Position numbers and translations under genes: made by a program. Shown here in pieces: positions 53,902-63,826 of a stretch of 64,000 nucleotides of DNA. Every line of letters starts with the position of its first letter. Position 1 is the first letter of the stretch. Origin of the DNA: Lacihabitans sp. LS3-19 (GTDB lineage: Bacteria; Bacteroidota; Bacteroidia; Cytophagales; Spirosomataceae); contig NZ_RJUA01000003.1 of NCBI RefSeq assembly GCF_024343575.1, positions 62,001 through 126,000 on the forward strand, in the 5' to 3' direction. The notes under the pieces are model-generated. The model saw only the letters and a program-made list of their open reading frames with translations. It was not told the origin of the DNA and did not search any database.

Positions 53902-56900
53902 ATGAAAAGTAAAGCAATCCTTTCTCTATTTCTAACTATTTTGTTCTCTTCAACTATTGCCCAAAAAGTAGCCATCATCGGAGCCAGACACCTCAATTCT
54001 ACCGAAGATGGAGTTTCTATTTTGGCTTTAGATGATCTCAGTGCCGGTGAAATTTACTATTTCACTGATAACAACTACGACCACCCAAGCAATGCTTTTA
54101 TCTATGCTTTGGATGGAAGCAATGCACCTATCAAAGAAGGCGTAGTCAAAATAACCATACAAAGTACCATTGGCAAAGGGAATGTGATCTACTTTAAAGA
54201 GATAGCCCCCAGCAGCTCAAATACCTATACGTTTTCGGTAACACCCGGTACTGGTACAGTGAGTGTGCAGCATGTGAGCAGTAGCGGGTCATTTTCTATT
54301 GGTGACTTTGGAGAGTCACTTTACATTTATACCGATAATGACGAAGACCCCGCCAATGGAGTGACTGAGATTCACGGAGCTTTTTTTCCGGGAACACTAG
54401 CGGGCAGTTCTACATCCAGTGGTGGCCCCATGCCTGCTACTGAAAATCCAATATCAGATTATCCGAATGCGGTAATTGTTCATAATTTTCCTCAGTATGA
54501 TTATAACCTTCCAGCTTATAGCAGTGGGGTGAATCGGGTGGAGTTCAACACTTCAGCTCTTGATAGAACGGATATTACCAGAATCGAACTTGAAAACCCG
54601 GCTAATTATGTCTATTTCGGCAATGATCAGGACCTCTCCACTACAAAATTTACCAATTTTAACCTTTCTAATTCAAACCCGATAGTTACCCTTACCCGGG
54701 ATTTTAGTCAACTGGCAGAGAACAGCAGCAGTAATTTTAGCTACACCTTTACTGTTGATTCAGCACCTGCAACAGATTTGGTCATCAATTTTAGCCTGAA
54801 TGGAGGCAGTACTTATGGAATTGCCAATTTCGGAAGTGATTTTAGCCAAACCGGTGCCACTACAATGAATACAACTGGCGGAACGGTTACGATTACCGGC
54901 GGAACTACTTCCAAAACGGTCATTATCAATCCTACCGGTGATACAGATTTGGAGCCGGATGAATCTTTTCTAATCTCAATTACTCCCGGCACAGGCTATA
55001 CTGCCGGAAGCCCGAGTGTGGCCGGTTCAATTATTTTGAATGATGACGTGCTTGCAGTTGTGCCAGAAGTAGCTATTCTGGGAGCCCGCCATTATACTGA
55101 TAATCAGGATGGTGTGAGTGAGTTTTCTTTTGTGGCATTGAAAGATTTAGTTCAGGGAGAGGCTTATTTCTTTTCAAGTAATCCATTCAATAAAAGCACT
55201 TTACTGTTTGAAGATTATTCAACATTCCCATCAGCCATGAAATGGGTGGTGCCTACGGGAGGAGTTAATCGGGGTGATGTGATGGTGGTCAAAAAAACGG
55301 CACCGAATACATTTTTATTGACAAGAAATGGCTCATCAAGTTCAGCCGGAAACGTAAGTAAGGTAAGCCCGGCCAAAAAATTCTTTATTTCCTCTTTTGA
55401 TGGCTATTTCAGAGCTCATACTGATACAGACGATGATCCATTTAACGGTATTGAAGCCATTCATAGTCAATTATTTACCTATGAGGTCAATCAAGGCTTT
55501 GGAGGTACTATGCCTGCATCGCTTGATTTGTCAACGCTTTACCCCGGCTCTGTTTTGGTTGATGGATTTTCTAATACCTCACCCGGCCGATTAGAATACA
55601 ACCCCTCATTAAGACCAGGCACCTCAGTGGACCAATCTAACTTTGAAAACCCTTCAAACTGGCTTTACGGGCAGGCCATGCAAGATTTGTCTCCTGTTCC
55701 ATTTAATAATATTATTATCTCCGAAGGTGCAGTAAACCCTATTGCTACCATCGACGTCAACACAAGTCAAATTTTGGAAAATTCCGAAACTGCTGTGTAC
55801 ACTTTTACACTGGGTGAGGTAGCTACCGCAGATGTGATCATCAATTTTTCTGTGGCTGGTACGGCGACCTATACATCCGATTACACTGTTATTGGGTCCA
55901 CTTCTTTTACAGCCTCAGCAGGAAGCATTACAATCACCAACGGTACGTCTTCTGCCCAATTGACCATTACCCCAGTGGGCGATTCAGAATTAGAGAAAAC
56001 AGAAAACATTCTTTTAACCATAATAAGCGGTACAGGCTATGATGGCGGATCACCAGGATCGGCAGAAATAGACATTCTTAATGATGATGCTGACAATGCG
56101 ACGCCCCAATTGGCCATCATTGGTATCAATCATGAATCACCTGAAAGCATGTCACTTGTGGCAGTAAATACCATAAGCCCTAACTCTACGTTTTACCTGA
56201 CTCCGGGTGATTTAGACAAAGGGAATTTGAGCCTTTCCGGCAATGCCAAGTTTATGTTCATTAGTGGAGATGACTGCATACCCGCAGGCACTGTGTTTAC
56301 AATTACAGGTGGAGTAAGCGGCCCCTTGACGGTGAGTTGTAACGGAACATCTGGTTCTTCTGCCTGTGGATCGGCTACTATTCTTAACCATAGTTTTAGC
56401 TTTTTGGATCTAGGTACCCGTTACTATATTTTTCAGGATGATGACGAAGACCAAACTAATGGTTTTACCCAGATTCACTCTGTTTTTCATACTGGTGGAG
56501 CTTATCCAACGAACCACACTGGAGGATCATTACAGCCAGAAGAAAATCCACAAAGCATTTATAGCAATGCCATTATCATTGATGGCTTCCCAAATTCGCT
56601 TCCAAACAAAACCGAATTTGATCCTACAAAGAGAGGCGTGGAGGTGTCAAAAGCTGTACTGGAGAACATCTCTAATTATGTTCATGGACAGGCGAATTCC
56701 CATTTAAATGGACTTAATTTCAATATTTTGCCACCCCTTGTAAATACAGTGTCAAACATACTAGATGATGGTTGTGGTTCTTTACGCTTTGTTATTGTGA
56801 ATGCCCAATCAGGTGACACCATTCGCTTTGACCCTGAAATTAACGGAAACAGCATCAAACTTACCACTGGTCAAATATTGATAGATAAAAACCTGACCGT

Positions 56901-57993
56901 CATTGGCAATGGCAAAGACAGCACTATTATTGATGCTCAAGCATTTAGCCGCATTTTCGAAGTAGCTGCAAATGTAAGCCTAAACCTGGACAGCCTTCGA
57001 TTGCAAAACGGAGACATTAGAAGTAAGGTTGGCGTGGCAGGTCAAGGAGGGGCCATATATGTAAAAGGAAGGTTAACTATCAGTAACTCCGCATTTGTAG
57101 ACAATAAAGCTGTGGTAGGTGGGGCATTGATGAGTCCCTTGAACGGAACAGCTGATATATTCATTGACAAAAGCACTTTCACTTCTAATTCTTCCAATAC
57201 CCAAGGTGCTGTATTAGGCTTCGGTTCCGATACACTTTTGATCAAGAATTCCACTTTTTCAGGAAATACTTCAAATGATGACGCAGGAGTAATTCGCAGC
57301 ATTAATGCAGGAAAGATCTTGCTGGTCAGTTCTACTTTTTCCGGTAATTCTGCCAACTCTTTAGGTGGCTTAGGTGGGCTTATGCGAGACAATGGCTCCT
57401 CAATTGAAGTGAACGGATGCACCATTTTTAACAATTCAGCACAGCTTGGTGGAGCCTTTTATCTGGAAACCAACAACTTGTCAATCACTAATTCCATTCT
57501 GAAAAATTCAGCAAGTGGTCTTGGGCAAGACATCAACATTCCAGGAGGCTTTGTCTTAAGTGATTTGGGCCATAATCTGGTCTATTCAACTGATGGCAAC
57601 CATGGCATCATCGATGGCAATGGCATTGATCCTCGGCTGGACGTGCTTGCTGACAATGGAGGACCTACTCAAACACATGCCTTGCTTTGCGGAAGCCCCG
57701 CTCAAAATACCGGAACTGGTACCCTACCTGACCAACGTGGTATCGCAGTTTTTGATGGAATCAAAGACATCGGGGCTTTTGAGCGGGCGGTCAATGTAAA
57801 TCAAATTGAAAATAACAACATCACTAGCGGCCCTCAGCAATTTAGTGCTGAGGGAGTGCTGCAAAGCAGTTCAAAAATCACCTCTCCTCAGCTTATCGAA
57901 TTTGAGGCAGGTAGAGCCGTGATTTTAGAACAGGGTTTTGAGGCTTCTACGGGATCTGTCTTTTCAGCTAAAATTAACGCTGGATGTTTGTAG
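53902..57993 (+). CDS. Large secreted Calx-beta/beta-helix protein with GCX C-terminus
   Basis: 1363 aa. Signal MKSKAILSLFLTILFSSTIA. Three repeats of a domain starting VAIIGARHLNSTEDGVSI, VAILGARHYTDNQDGVSEF and LAIIGINHESPESM (~22, 391, 735), alternating with two Calx-beta domains (~255-385 and ~613-733; EPDESFLISITPGTGYTAGSP). Then a choice-of-anchor-Q beta helix (~947-1297) whose opening GCGSLRFVIVNAQSGDTIRF is the same module as in the 42497 gene. C-terminus is a 3-coathanger stack ending exactly in G-C-L, the GCX_COOH pattern seen in secreted proteins of Cytophagales. Surface exposure is an inference. Confidence 0.86.
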   Translation: MKSKAILSLFLTILFSSTIAQKVAIIGARHLNSTEDGVSILALDDLSAGEIYYFTDNNYDHPSNAFIYALDGSNAPIKEGVVKITIQSTIGKGNVIYFKEIAPSSSNTYTFSVTPGTGTVSVQHVSSSGSFSIGDFGESLYIYTDNDEDPANGVTEIHGAFFPGTLAGSSTSSGGPMPATENPISDYPNAVIVHNFPQYDYNLPAYSSGVNRVEFNTSALDRTDITRIELENPANYVYFGNDQDLSTTKFTNFNLSNSNPIVTLTRDFSQLAENSSSNFSYTFTVDSAPATDLVINFSLNGGSTYGIANFGSDFSQTGATTMNTTGGTVTITGGTTSKTVIINPTGDTDLEPDESFLISITPGTGYTAGSPSVAGSIILNDDVLAVVPEVAILGARHYTDNQDGVSEFSFVALKDLVQGEAYFFSSNPFNKSTLLFEDYSTFPSAMKWVVPTGGVNRGDVMVVKKTAPNTFLLTRNGSSSSAGNVSKVSPAKKFFISSFDGYFRAHTDTDDDPFNGIEAIHSQLFTYEVNQGFGGTMPASLDLSTLYPGSVLVDGFSNTSPGRLEYNPSLRPGTSVDQSNFENPSNWLYGQAMQDLSPVPFNNIIISEGAVNPIATIDVNTSQILENSETAVYTFTLGEVATADVIINFSVAGTATYTSDYTVIGSTSFTASAGSITITNGTSSAQLTITPVGDSELEKTENILLTIISGTGYDGGSPGSAEIDILNDDADNATPQLAIIGINHESPESMSLVAVNTISPNSTFYLTPGDLDKGNLSLSGNAKFMFISGDDCIPAGTVFTITGGVSGPLTVSCNGTSGSSACGSATILNHSFSFLDLGTRYYIFQDDDEDQTNGFTQIHSVFHTGGAYPTNHTGGSLQPEENPQSIYSNAIIIDGFPNSLPNKTEFDPTKRGVEVSKAVLENISNYVHGQANSHLNGLNFNILPPLVNTVSNILDDGCGSLRFVIVNAQSGDTIRFDPEINGNSIKLTTGQILIDKNLTVIGNGKDSTIIDAQAFSRIFEVAANVSLNLDSLRLQNGDIRSKVGVAGQGGAIYVKGRLTISNSAFVDNKAVVGGALMSPLNGTADIFIDKSTFTSNSSNTQGAVLGFGSDTLLIKNSTFSGNTSNDDAGVIRSINAGKILLVSSTFSGNSANSLGGLGGLMRDNGSSIEVNGCTIFNNSAQLGGAFYLETNNLSITNSILKNSASGLGQDINIPGGFVLSDLGHNLVYSTDGNHGIIDGNGIDPRLDVLADNGGPTQTHALLCGSPAQNTGTGTLPDQRGIAVFDGIKDIGAFERAVNVNQIENNNITSGPQQFSAEGVLQSSSKITSPQLIEFEAGRAVILEQGFEASTGSVFSAKINAGCL

Positions 57994-58005
57994 ATTAAAA
58001 GCAGA

Positions 58006-58173
58006 ATGGAGAATCGAAAAGCAGAATTAAAAGCTGGAAATTCCATTCAACTAATGCCCGGTTTTGAAGTGCAGGCTGGGGCAGTTTTCACGGCCAAGAT
58101 CATGAATCCTTGCCAGACGGTGAGTACGAGTTCAATGCCTTCCTCCCCTTTGCCTAAGGAGAAAGTGAAGTAG
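58006..58173 (+). pseudogene. Orphan C-terminal 3-coathanger module
   Basis: 55 codons from ATG 58006, in the same frame as the preceding gene and separated from it only by its TAG and four codons. It encodes ELKAGNSIQLMPGFEVQ, AGAVFTAKIMNPC and STSSMPSSPLPKEKVK, a copy of the last ~50 residues of the giant protein at 42497-49759. DNA identity over the final 87 bp is high (about four differences). No signal peptide, so on its own it is a gene fragment. Confidence 0.85.
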
Positions 58174-58201
58174 GATTATTTTTTTGTGGAGTAATTTAAA
58201 A

Positions 58202-58312
58202 TTGATTCAAAGGGCATACGTATTTGTTTTTTCTGATTCGAAAAAGGTGGCCCTTGAATCTTTTTAATCATGTTTTATAACTTCAAATAAAGCCAAAGGC
58301 TCTTTGAATCAA
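58202..58312. repeat. 11-bp inverted repeat, 111 bp span
   Basis: TTGATTCAAAG (58202-58212) and CTTTGAATCAA (58302-58312) are perfect inverses flanking an AT-rich insert with GGCCCTTGAATC inside. It may be a short non-autonomous element, or chance. Confidence 0.35.
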
Positions 58313-58347
58313 ATAGTTGTCTGATTTACATTCAAACAATTCTCCAA

Positions 58348-61224
58348 TCACCCAACCCTACTCGGGGCATATCCATAATGATCTGAAAAACATTTTGAGA
58401 AATAAGCGGGGCTGCTGAAACCAAGCTGATAGCTGGCCTCGGTTGGGCTTAAGGCTTTTTGACTGAGCAATTGGTGGGCTTTTTCAAGGCGATAGATACG
58501 AACCATTTCATTGGCACTTTGATTGAAAATGGCTTTTAACTTTCGGTTTAATTGTGAGCGGCTCATTCCAATTTCTTCAGCGAAGGTTTCTACTCCAAAC
58601 TGCTCGTCTGAAACATGCGTTTCAATAATGTTTTTGACCTTTTCTATGAACTGCTGGTCAATAGAGCTTACCTGCATTTCCTCGGGTTTCAGGCTGATGG
58701 CCGTACTGAAGTTTTGACGGAGTTTTTGCCGTAACTCAATCAACTTTTGAAGCCTTAGCTTCAGTTCACCGGCGTCAAAGGGTTTTGGCAAGTAGGCGTC
58801 TGCCCCGGTTTCTAGGCCACGCATTTTATCGGTTTGATCTGCCCTGGCTGTAAGCATTACCACCGGAATGTGCGAAGTGCGGGTATCGGACTTGATTTTT
58901 TCACAAAAGGTAAAACCGTCCATTTCAGGCATCATCACGTCTGATACAATGGCATCCGGTACTTTTTCGAGGGCTTCTTCCAATGCTTCCTTACCGTTGG
59001 GTTTCATAATGACCTCGTAAGTTTCCTGTAAAACATCTTTGATGAGCAGCTGTACATCGTGATGATCCTCTGCCACCAAAATCACGGGTTTTCCGGTTTT
59101 GCCTGAAACTCTTCCCACCTCATTATCAAGCGGAGCAGCGTAGCTGTATTCTGTGACGATGGTCTCAGATTGAATATCGGGCAAGTCTGTGGACAACAAG
59201 GGCAAGCGAAAAGAGAAAAGTGTCCCCTCATTTTCTCTGCTGCGTACCTCTATGGTGCCTCCATGAAGCTCTACGAGTTCTTTTACCAAGGCCAGCCCTA
59301 TTCCTGAGCCACTTTGCTCGATGTTGTTGAGGTCTTTCACCTGATAAAAACGGTCAAAAATATGGGGCAAATCCTTCTGGGGAATACCTATGCCTGAGTC
59401 TGAGACGTCGATTTGAAGTTTATCCTTTTTTTGACTGATTTCTAGTCTCACTTCACCATTTTCAGGTGTAAATTTGAACGCGTTAGAGAGAAGGTTGGTA
59501 ATAATTTTCTGAATTTTATCCTTGTCGAAATCAAGCATTATTCCACCTACTGGTACGGTAAGAAAGAACCGAATTCCTCTAATCTCAGCCAGGGATTCGA
59601 AAGAAGATGCGATGCTTTTGATAAAACCATTGATATCCGCCCGTTCTTTGTGGAGCTCCAGGGAGCCTACTTCCAGTTTGGCCAAATCTAATAGCTGATT
59701 GACAAGCTCTAACAGCCTTTGTCCGTTTCGAAGCATCATCTTAAAGTAAGACTGTGGGTTGCCGCTGAAAGTACCCTTGATCATCTCTTGCAAAGGCGAA
59801 ATAATGAGGGTCAAGGGTGTACGGAATTCATGCGAAATATTGGTAAAAAATGCCGACTTGATACGTTCGTTTTCTTTGAGGTTCCTGGCTTCCAAATCTT
59901 TGATTTTTAGGGCATTTTCTGCTTCAATGCGTTTCTGCTGCTGTCTGAAGTAATAATAACCCAGCACACCTCCTACTGCCAAAATACCCAAGACTGCCCA
60001 CCAGAGAATCTGGTTTCTGAGGCTTTTCTGTCGGCTGAGCTCCAGCTCCTGCTCTGCCAGTCTGAGTTCCTTTTTTTCAGACTGATAGCGGGCTTCATTT
60101 TCCTCTATGATTTTGGTTTTGGAGGCATTAAAATTTTGTTCTTTGATCTGAGAAAAGAGTTTGTAGTACCGTAAAGCATCGCTGCTGCGGCCTTGTTTTT
60201 CGTAAAAAGTAGCCAGACTTTCATAGCCAGTCATGAGGTGCTCATTAAGGTCCTTGTTTTTACCAATTTCCGCAGCTTGCAAAAGGTGTTTTTCTGCTTC
60301 GCCGTATTGGCCAATGCCCATTTCTGCTTCTGAAAGTAAAATGAGTGTACCTGCCTTTCCGTTATCAAACTCTACCTCCTCAAAGGCTTCAATGGCCTGT
60401 TTGAAGTAATTTATGGCTTCAGCAAAGCGTTTTTGTTCAGCAAAATCTTTACCCATTCCGGCAAGTACTTGTGCTTTCCCCTCCGTCATACCGGCTTTTT
60501 CAAAACCAAGGCGAGCTTTCTCGTAATAGTTGAGTTTTTGCTCCCGATCATCAGTAACCGAGGCCAGATTGATATAGACTTCAGAGAAAGCTTCGGGTTC
60601 TTTAGAATTTTCAAGTATAGCCTCTGCTTTTTTGTAATAAGAGCGTGCGAGTTTTTTGTTGCCTTGTCGCAGATAGATGTTGCCGATATTAGAGTTGGAG
60701 CTAATTTGAGCAAAATCATCGCCCAATTCTTCCGCAATTTTGAGCACCTCCCGCAGGTAATTGATGGCTTTCTCGTCATTGACTAAATCAGTATGAATAA
60801 CTCCCAATAATTCGTAAGCCGCCGAGAGCCGAATTTTATCGGCTATCTCCTTGAAAACTTCCGCAGATTTTTCGCCATAGTCGAGACCTAGGTCGAGAAA
60901 ACCACGCATATAATGCACCATTCCCTCATAATACAAGGAGCGACCGTATTGGGTTTTGTCATTGAGCTTAAGGCTTAATTCTTCGGCTTGCGAGGCAAAA
61001 TCACTGGCTTTTTTGAGGTCATAAAAGCGGGTTTGGCCAGTGAGCTCTAGTAATACTTTCAAGCGTAGGCTGTCTTCCTGAGGATGATCAAGCAGTAATT
61101 TTTCAAGAGAGTCTACCTTGGCAGGAGCTTGGGAGTCGCTTGAAAAACTGATGCATAAAAAACTAAAAAATAAAGCTATATGACTTATTTTGAGTGCATT
61201 ATTCCGAAAATTAAAATAAACCAT
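58348..61224 (-). CDS. Hybrid two-component system (TPR-HK-REC-AraC)
   Basis: 958 aa from ATG 61224; an earlier in-frame ATG (61311) lies in the operator-like palindrome. Signal/TM ~10-30, TPR ~40-385 (periplasmic sensor), TM ~405-425 (WWAVLGILAVGGVLGYYYF), HisKA with TNISHEFRTPLT (~458), HATPase (NLLSNAFKFTPENG, DSGIGIPQ), receiver with D in IVSDVMMPEMDG (~760) and LPKPF, and C-terminal AraC HTH (~870-958; MSRSQLNRKLKAIFNQSANE, LGFSSPAYFSKCF). Typical Bacteroidota HTCS usually read polysaccharides with a different sensor; the TPR sensor here is of the non-PUL kind. No SusCD genes nearby. Confidence 0.92.
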   Translation of the reverse strand: MVYFNFRNNALKISHIALFFSFLCISFSSDSQAPAKVDSLEKLLLDHPQEDSLRLKVLLELTGQTRFYDLKKASDFASQAEELSLKLNDKTQYGRSLYYEGMVHYMRGFLDLGLDYGEKSAEVFKEIADKIRLSAAYELLGVIHTDLVNDEKAINYLREVLKIAEELGDDFAQISSNSNIGNIYLRQGNKKLARSYYKKAEAILENSKEPEAFSEVYINLASVTDDREQKLNYYEKARLGFEKAGMTEGKAQVLAGMGKDFAEQKRFAEAINYFKQAIEAFEEVEFDNGKAGTLILLSEAEMGIGQYGEAEKHLLQAAEIGKNKDLNEHLMTGYESLATFYEKQGRSSDALRYYKLFSQIKEQNFNASKTKIIEENEARYQSEKKELRLAEQELELSRQKSLRNQILWWAVLGILAVGGVLGYYYFRQQQKRIEAENALKIKDLEARNLKENERIKSAFFTNISHEFRTPLTLIISPLQEMIKGTFSGNPQSYFKMMLRNGQRLLELVNQLLDLAKLEVGSLELHKERADINGFIKSIASSFESLAEIRGIRFFLTVPVGGIMLDFDKDKIQKIITNLLSNAFKFTPENGEVRLEISQKKDKLQIDVSDSGIGIPQKDLPHIFDRFYQVKDLNNIEQSGSGIGLALVKELVELHGGTIEVRSRENEGTLFSFRLPLLSTDLPDIQSETIVTEYSYAAPLDNEVGRVSGKTGKPVILVAEDHHDVQLLIKDVLQETYEVIMKPNGKEALEEALEKVPDAIVSDVMMPEMDGFTFCEKIKSDTRTSHIPVVMLTARADQTDKMRGLETGADAYLPKPFDAGELKLRLQKLIELRQKLRQNFSTAISLKPEEMQVSSIDQQFIEKVKNIIETHVSDEQFGVETFAEEIGMSRSQLNRKLKAIFNQSANEMVRIYRLEKAHQLLSQKALSPTEASYQLGFSSPAYFSKCFSDHYGYAPSRVG

Positions 61225-61276
61225 CACTAAGGAATCTTTGATTTTGCTAAAATAAAAAAACCATAACTGCATATTC

Positions 61277-61319
61277 AAATGTGCATTTATGACCTTGATT
61301 TGCACATTCATTTGTGCAA
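61277..61319. promoter_or_regulatory. Operator-like cluster before the hybrid regulator
   Basis: A perfect inverted repeat TTGCACA-TTCATT-TGTGCAA (61300-61319) plus a third half-site TGTGCA at 61280. The two same-strand TGTGCA sites are 33 bp apart, about three helical turns, fitting AraC-like binding. It lies ~53-95 bp upstream of the hybrid regulator start. Confidence 0.5.
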
Positions 61320-61349
61320 TTTAATACTGAAAACTCAACAGAAGCTCCC

Positions 61350-62450
61350 TCACCACCCATAACTAGGCTTTATTTCCCAGTAATCTCCTGTACCTCCCAG
61401 ATTTTCAATGCCATTCATCATACTCACGTGATTTTCGAGCATCATTCGGCTGTAACGCTGATAAAAGTTGGCGTCCATTTGCTGTGTTTGAACGGGCTGG
61501 GCTTTAGGGATGTATTGTTGCCTGAAAGTTTGGGTTTGCTGAGCTGTGAATCGACTTAAATTGCTCTTGGTCAGCTGATAGGCTAAGTCCGCATTGGCTA
61601 GAAACTTCTTTTCGTTTTGACTGAGTCGGGAGAAGTTTGCGATGGTTTGATCGGATAGTTGTTTTCTGTTTGTAACACTCAATTTATGCCCTCCCTGATT
61701 GACAGACATCAGGTCGATGTAATTGAGATAGGCGTCCAAATCTTTGGAGGTTAGGACCAATTGAGATTTTGAGTCAAAGACTACTACGTTCAGATACTTG
61801 TCAAAAATCTTCCAGAAAACCTGCATATCTGCATTTTTATCGATCACCGCCATTTGGTAAACTTGCCCCAGAAAAGCTTGTCTGAACTGGCCAATCACCT
61901 TAGGGTCACCGTTCTGCAGGATTTGCTCAAAGCTCTCTTTGGCCGTTTGTATATCTCCTAAAATCACCTCGGGACTTTTGAGAAACATGCGTTTGGTTTC
62001 AGCCACTATGGATTGATAATCGGCAGCAGTTACTTTTTTATCCAACACAAAATTGATGATGGTTTCGTAAGTTTTGGGTCCGGCTTCGGTGAGTTTCAGA
62101 CTTCTACTTTGAGCAATTATTTTTGGAAATTTTGATTCATCCAGCAAAGCATTCTCACCGACTTTATTCAAAATCCAAGTCCCTTGAGCATCACTCAATC
62201 GAAGTTGTTTCCCAACCCATTGAATCTTGTAATTGACTGTACCATAAGCATTTTTGATAAGTAGTGAATTGCCACTGTTTTGATAGGTGCCGCTCAGATT
62301 TCGCATGTTTTGGGCAGGGAAATCAAAAGTATAGCTGCCGTTTTGATTAAAAACAAAGCTATAACCGTATTGCTTGTTTTCCCACTGGCCTGAGATGGAT
62401 TGGGAGAAGCTGGTTTGAGCTAAAAGGATCAAAATGATTAAATTTTTCAT
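61350..62450 (-). CDS. Secreted protein with lipocalin-like N-terminal domain
   Basis: 366 aa. Signal MKNLIILILLAQTSFS. Residues ~18-98 have the SISGQWENKQYGYSFVFNQN, GTYQNSGNSLLI strand pattern of small lipocalin-like or YodA-type barrels; ~110-366 is a helix-rich part (FLKSPEVILGDIQTAKESFE, FLANADLAYQLTKSN). Family unrecognised. ATG overlaps the stop of the LytTR gene (ATGA), so the two are translated together. Confidence 0.75.
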   Translation of the reverse strand: MKNLIILILLAQTSFSQSISGQWENKQYGYSFVFNQNGSYTFDFPAQNMRNLSGTYQNSGNSLLIKNAYGTVNYKIQWVGKQLRLSDAQGTWILNKVGENALLDESKFPKIIAQSRSLKLTEAGPKTYETIINFVLDKKVTAADYQSIVAETKRMFLKSPEVILGDIQTAKESFEQILQNGDPKVIGQFRQAFLGQVYQMAVIDKNADMQVFWKIFDKYLNVVVFDSKSQLVLTSKDLDAYLNYIDLMSVNQGGHKLSVTNRKQLSDQTIANFSRLSQNEKKFLANADLAYQLTKSNLSRFTAQQTQTFRQQYIPKAQPVQTQQMDANFYQRYSRMMLENHVSMMNGIENLGGTGDYWEIKPSYGW

Positions 62451-62764
62451 GCCTGCTTGAATTGAAGATACTGTACTTTAAAGGCCTCTTTTCTACGTCT
62501 TGAGATTCTTATGGCTCCTACTTTTTGACTGAAAACCTGATCTTCTTTTTCTGAGGGCCTTATGTTTTTTAAACTTACCACCGTAGAGCGATTGACTCTG
62601 AAAAAACTCCTTGGGAGCCGTTTTTCGAGGATTCCGAGCGTGGTAGCCACCAGTTTGTGGCTACCATCGGTAAAATAGATATGCGTGTAATTGATGTCCG
62701 CCTTTAGCAGGCTGATATTTTCGGGGTTTTCATGGAGGCGACCTCCGAGATGTATAGTCTTCAT
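62447..62764 (-). CDS. Stand-alone LytTR protein
   Basis: 105 aa, LytTR-only (ISLLKADINYTHIYFTDGSH, FFRVNRSTVVSLKNI, AIRISRRRKEAFKVQYL). Third copy of the module seen at 42157 and 51980; like them it precedes a secreted protein on the same strand. The Fib_succ_major gene ends 21 nt upstream. Confidence 0.88.
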   Translation of the reverse strand: MKTIHLGGRLHENPENISLLKADINYTHIYFTDGSHKLVATTLGILEKRLPRSFFRVNRSTVVSLKNIRPSEKEDQVFSQKVGAIRISRRRKEAFKVQYLQFKQA

Positions 62765-62785
62765 GTTGTTTGAGATTTGAATAGA

Positions 62786-63739
62786 TTACCAGTTGATGCT
62801 TACACAGCGTATGCTTCCGCCATAGGCTTTTGGTCGATCAGTTTGCGTTACGGTTTCCTGGTCTTTATAGACTACCGTACTCATAATTTCGCCGGTACTT
62901 GGATTTTCCTGATAAGAATGGAAAACGGTGGCAATTCTGAAGGCTATATGGTCACCGTCAATCTCTATCCCACCTGCACCGGGCACATTCAGGCCAGAGA
63001 AATTAGTTCCGCTGTTTGGGAAATCCCAGGTATCTGTACCTACCGCTCTGATATCCTCGGCCGTAGAACCCCCTAAATTCATGAGATCGCTATTGTTTGC
63101 GGGTATCCAGCCCAATGGGCAGGCGTTTTTGGTTCCAGTCAGTACATAACCATTATACAACAGACCGTATTTGTCTTTGTTGGTGGCGTTGTTTTCGGGG
63201 TAGGCCCAGGCCGGCGTTTGGGTGGCTGCTGCATTTACCCATCCTGAGGCTGGAAGGTTTCCTACAATCACGGTGCCGTCATTAAACTTTGTGGTTTTGA
63301 GGTTTTCTTTCAGGACATAAAATGTGCCGACTTCCTGTACCTCCACTTTCATTACTTCATACACGTTGCCATCGCCATCTACTACCGGTTTCGAGCGTCT
63401 TATTTGTTGCTGAGAAACCCCCATTAAGCTGAGGTCTTCCTCTGAGTACCCACTTTCGCGAAGCTTTCTCACCATGGAAGGCGGCATGTTTTCCGGCGGG
63501 CAGCTACAAAAGGTTTTGAAAATCTCGAGATCAGAACCCAGCGAACGACTGGTATCTGCAGGAGCCGCGGCTAAGGAATTAAGGTCACGGGTGCCAAGTT
63601 TGCCGTCGGCTTTGTGTACTACCACTTTATTGGCGGCATTGTCATTGGGCATTTGGCCTACCTTGAGTGTGCCAACCACGTCCATATCCTGGGCGGTGGC
63701 TGTTATCGAAATAAGTGCTGATAGAATGATTGTTTTCAT
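62786..63739 (-). CDS. Secreted Fib_succ_major-domain protein
   Basis: 317 aa. Signal MKTIILSALISITATA. Between ~125 and 317 the Fibrobacter-succinogenes major paralogous domain shows: ENLKTTKFNDGTVIVG, YGLLYNGYVLTGTKNACPLG, WIPANNSDLMNLGG and GGSIRCVSINW. These are extracellular proteins of unknown function. The N-terminal part has VVVHKADGKLGTRDLNSL, a motif found in stalks attached to S74-like tail-fibre proteins; the S74-like fragment lies just upstream in the window. Confidence 0.86.
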   Translation of the reverse strand: MKTIILSALISITATAQDMDVVGTLKVGQMPNDNAANKVVVHKADGKLGTRDLNSLAAAPADTSRSLGSDLEIFKTFCSCPPENMPPSMVRKLRESGYSEEDLSLMGVSQQQIRRSKPVVDGDGNVYEVMKVEVQEVGTFYVLKENLKTTKFNDGTVIVGNLPASGWVNAAATQTPAWAYPENNATNKDKYGLLYNGYVLTGTKNACPLGWIPANNSDLMNLGGSTAEDIRAVGTDTWDFPNSGTNFSGLNVPGAGGIEIDGDHIAFRIATVFHSYQENPSTGEIMSTVVYKDQETVTQTDRPKAYGGSIRCVSINW

Positions 63740-63826
63740 GAGAATTGTTATGGTTGATTAAAAATTTATTGAGACAAAATTGGCGGTCTTTGATTTTTTT
63801 GGCTTTCGATTTTGAGGCAGATGCTT

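Noticed and set aside
58348-61224. Polysaccharide utilisation locus
   Set aside because: A hybrid regulator is present but there is no SusC/SusD pair or carbohydrate-active enzyme nearby.
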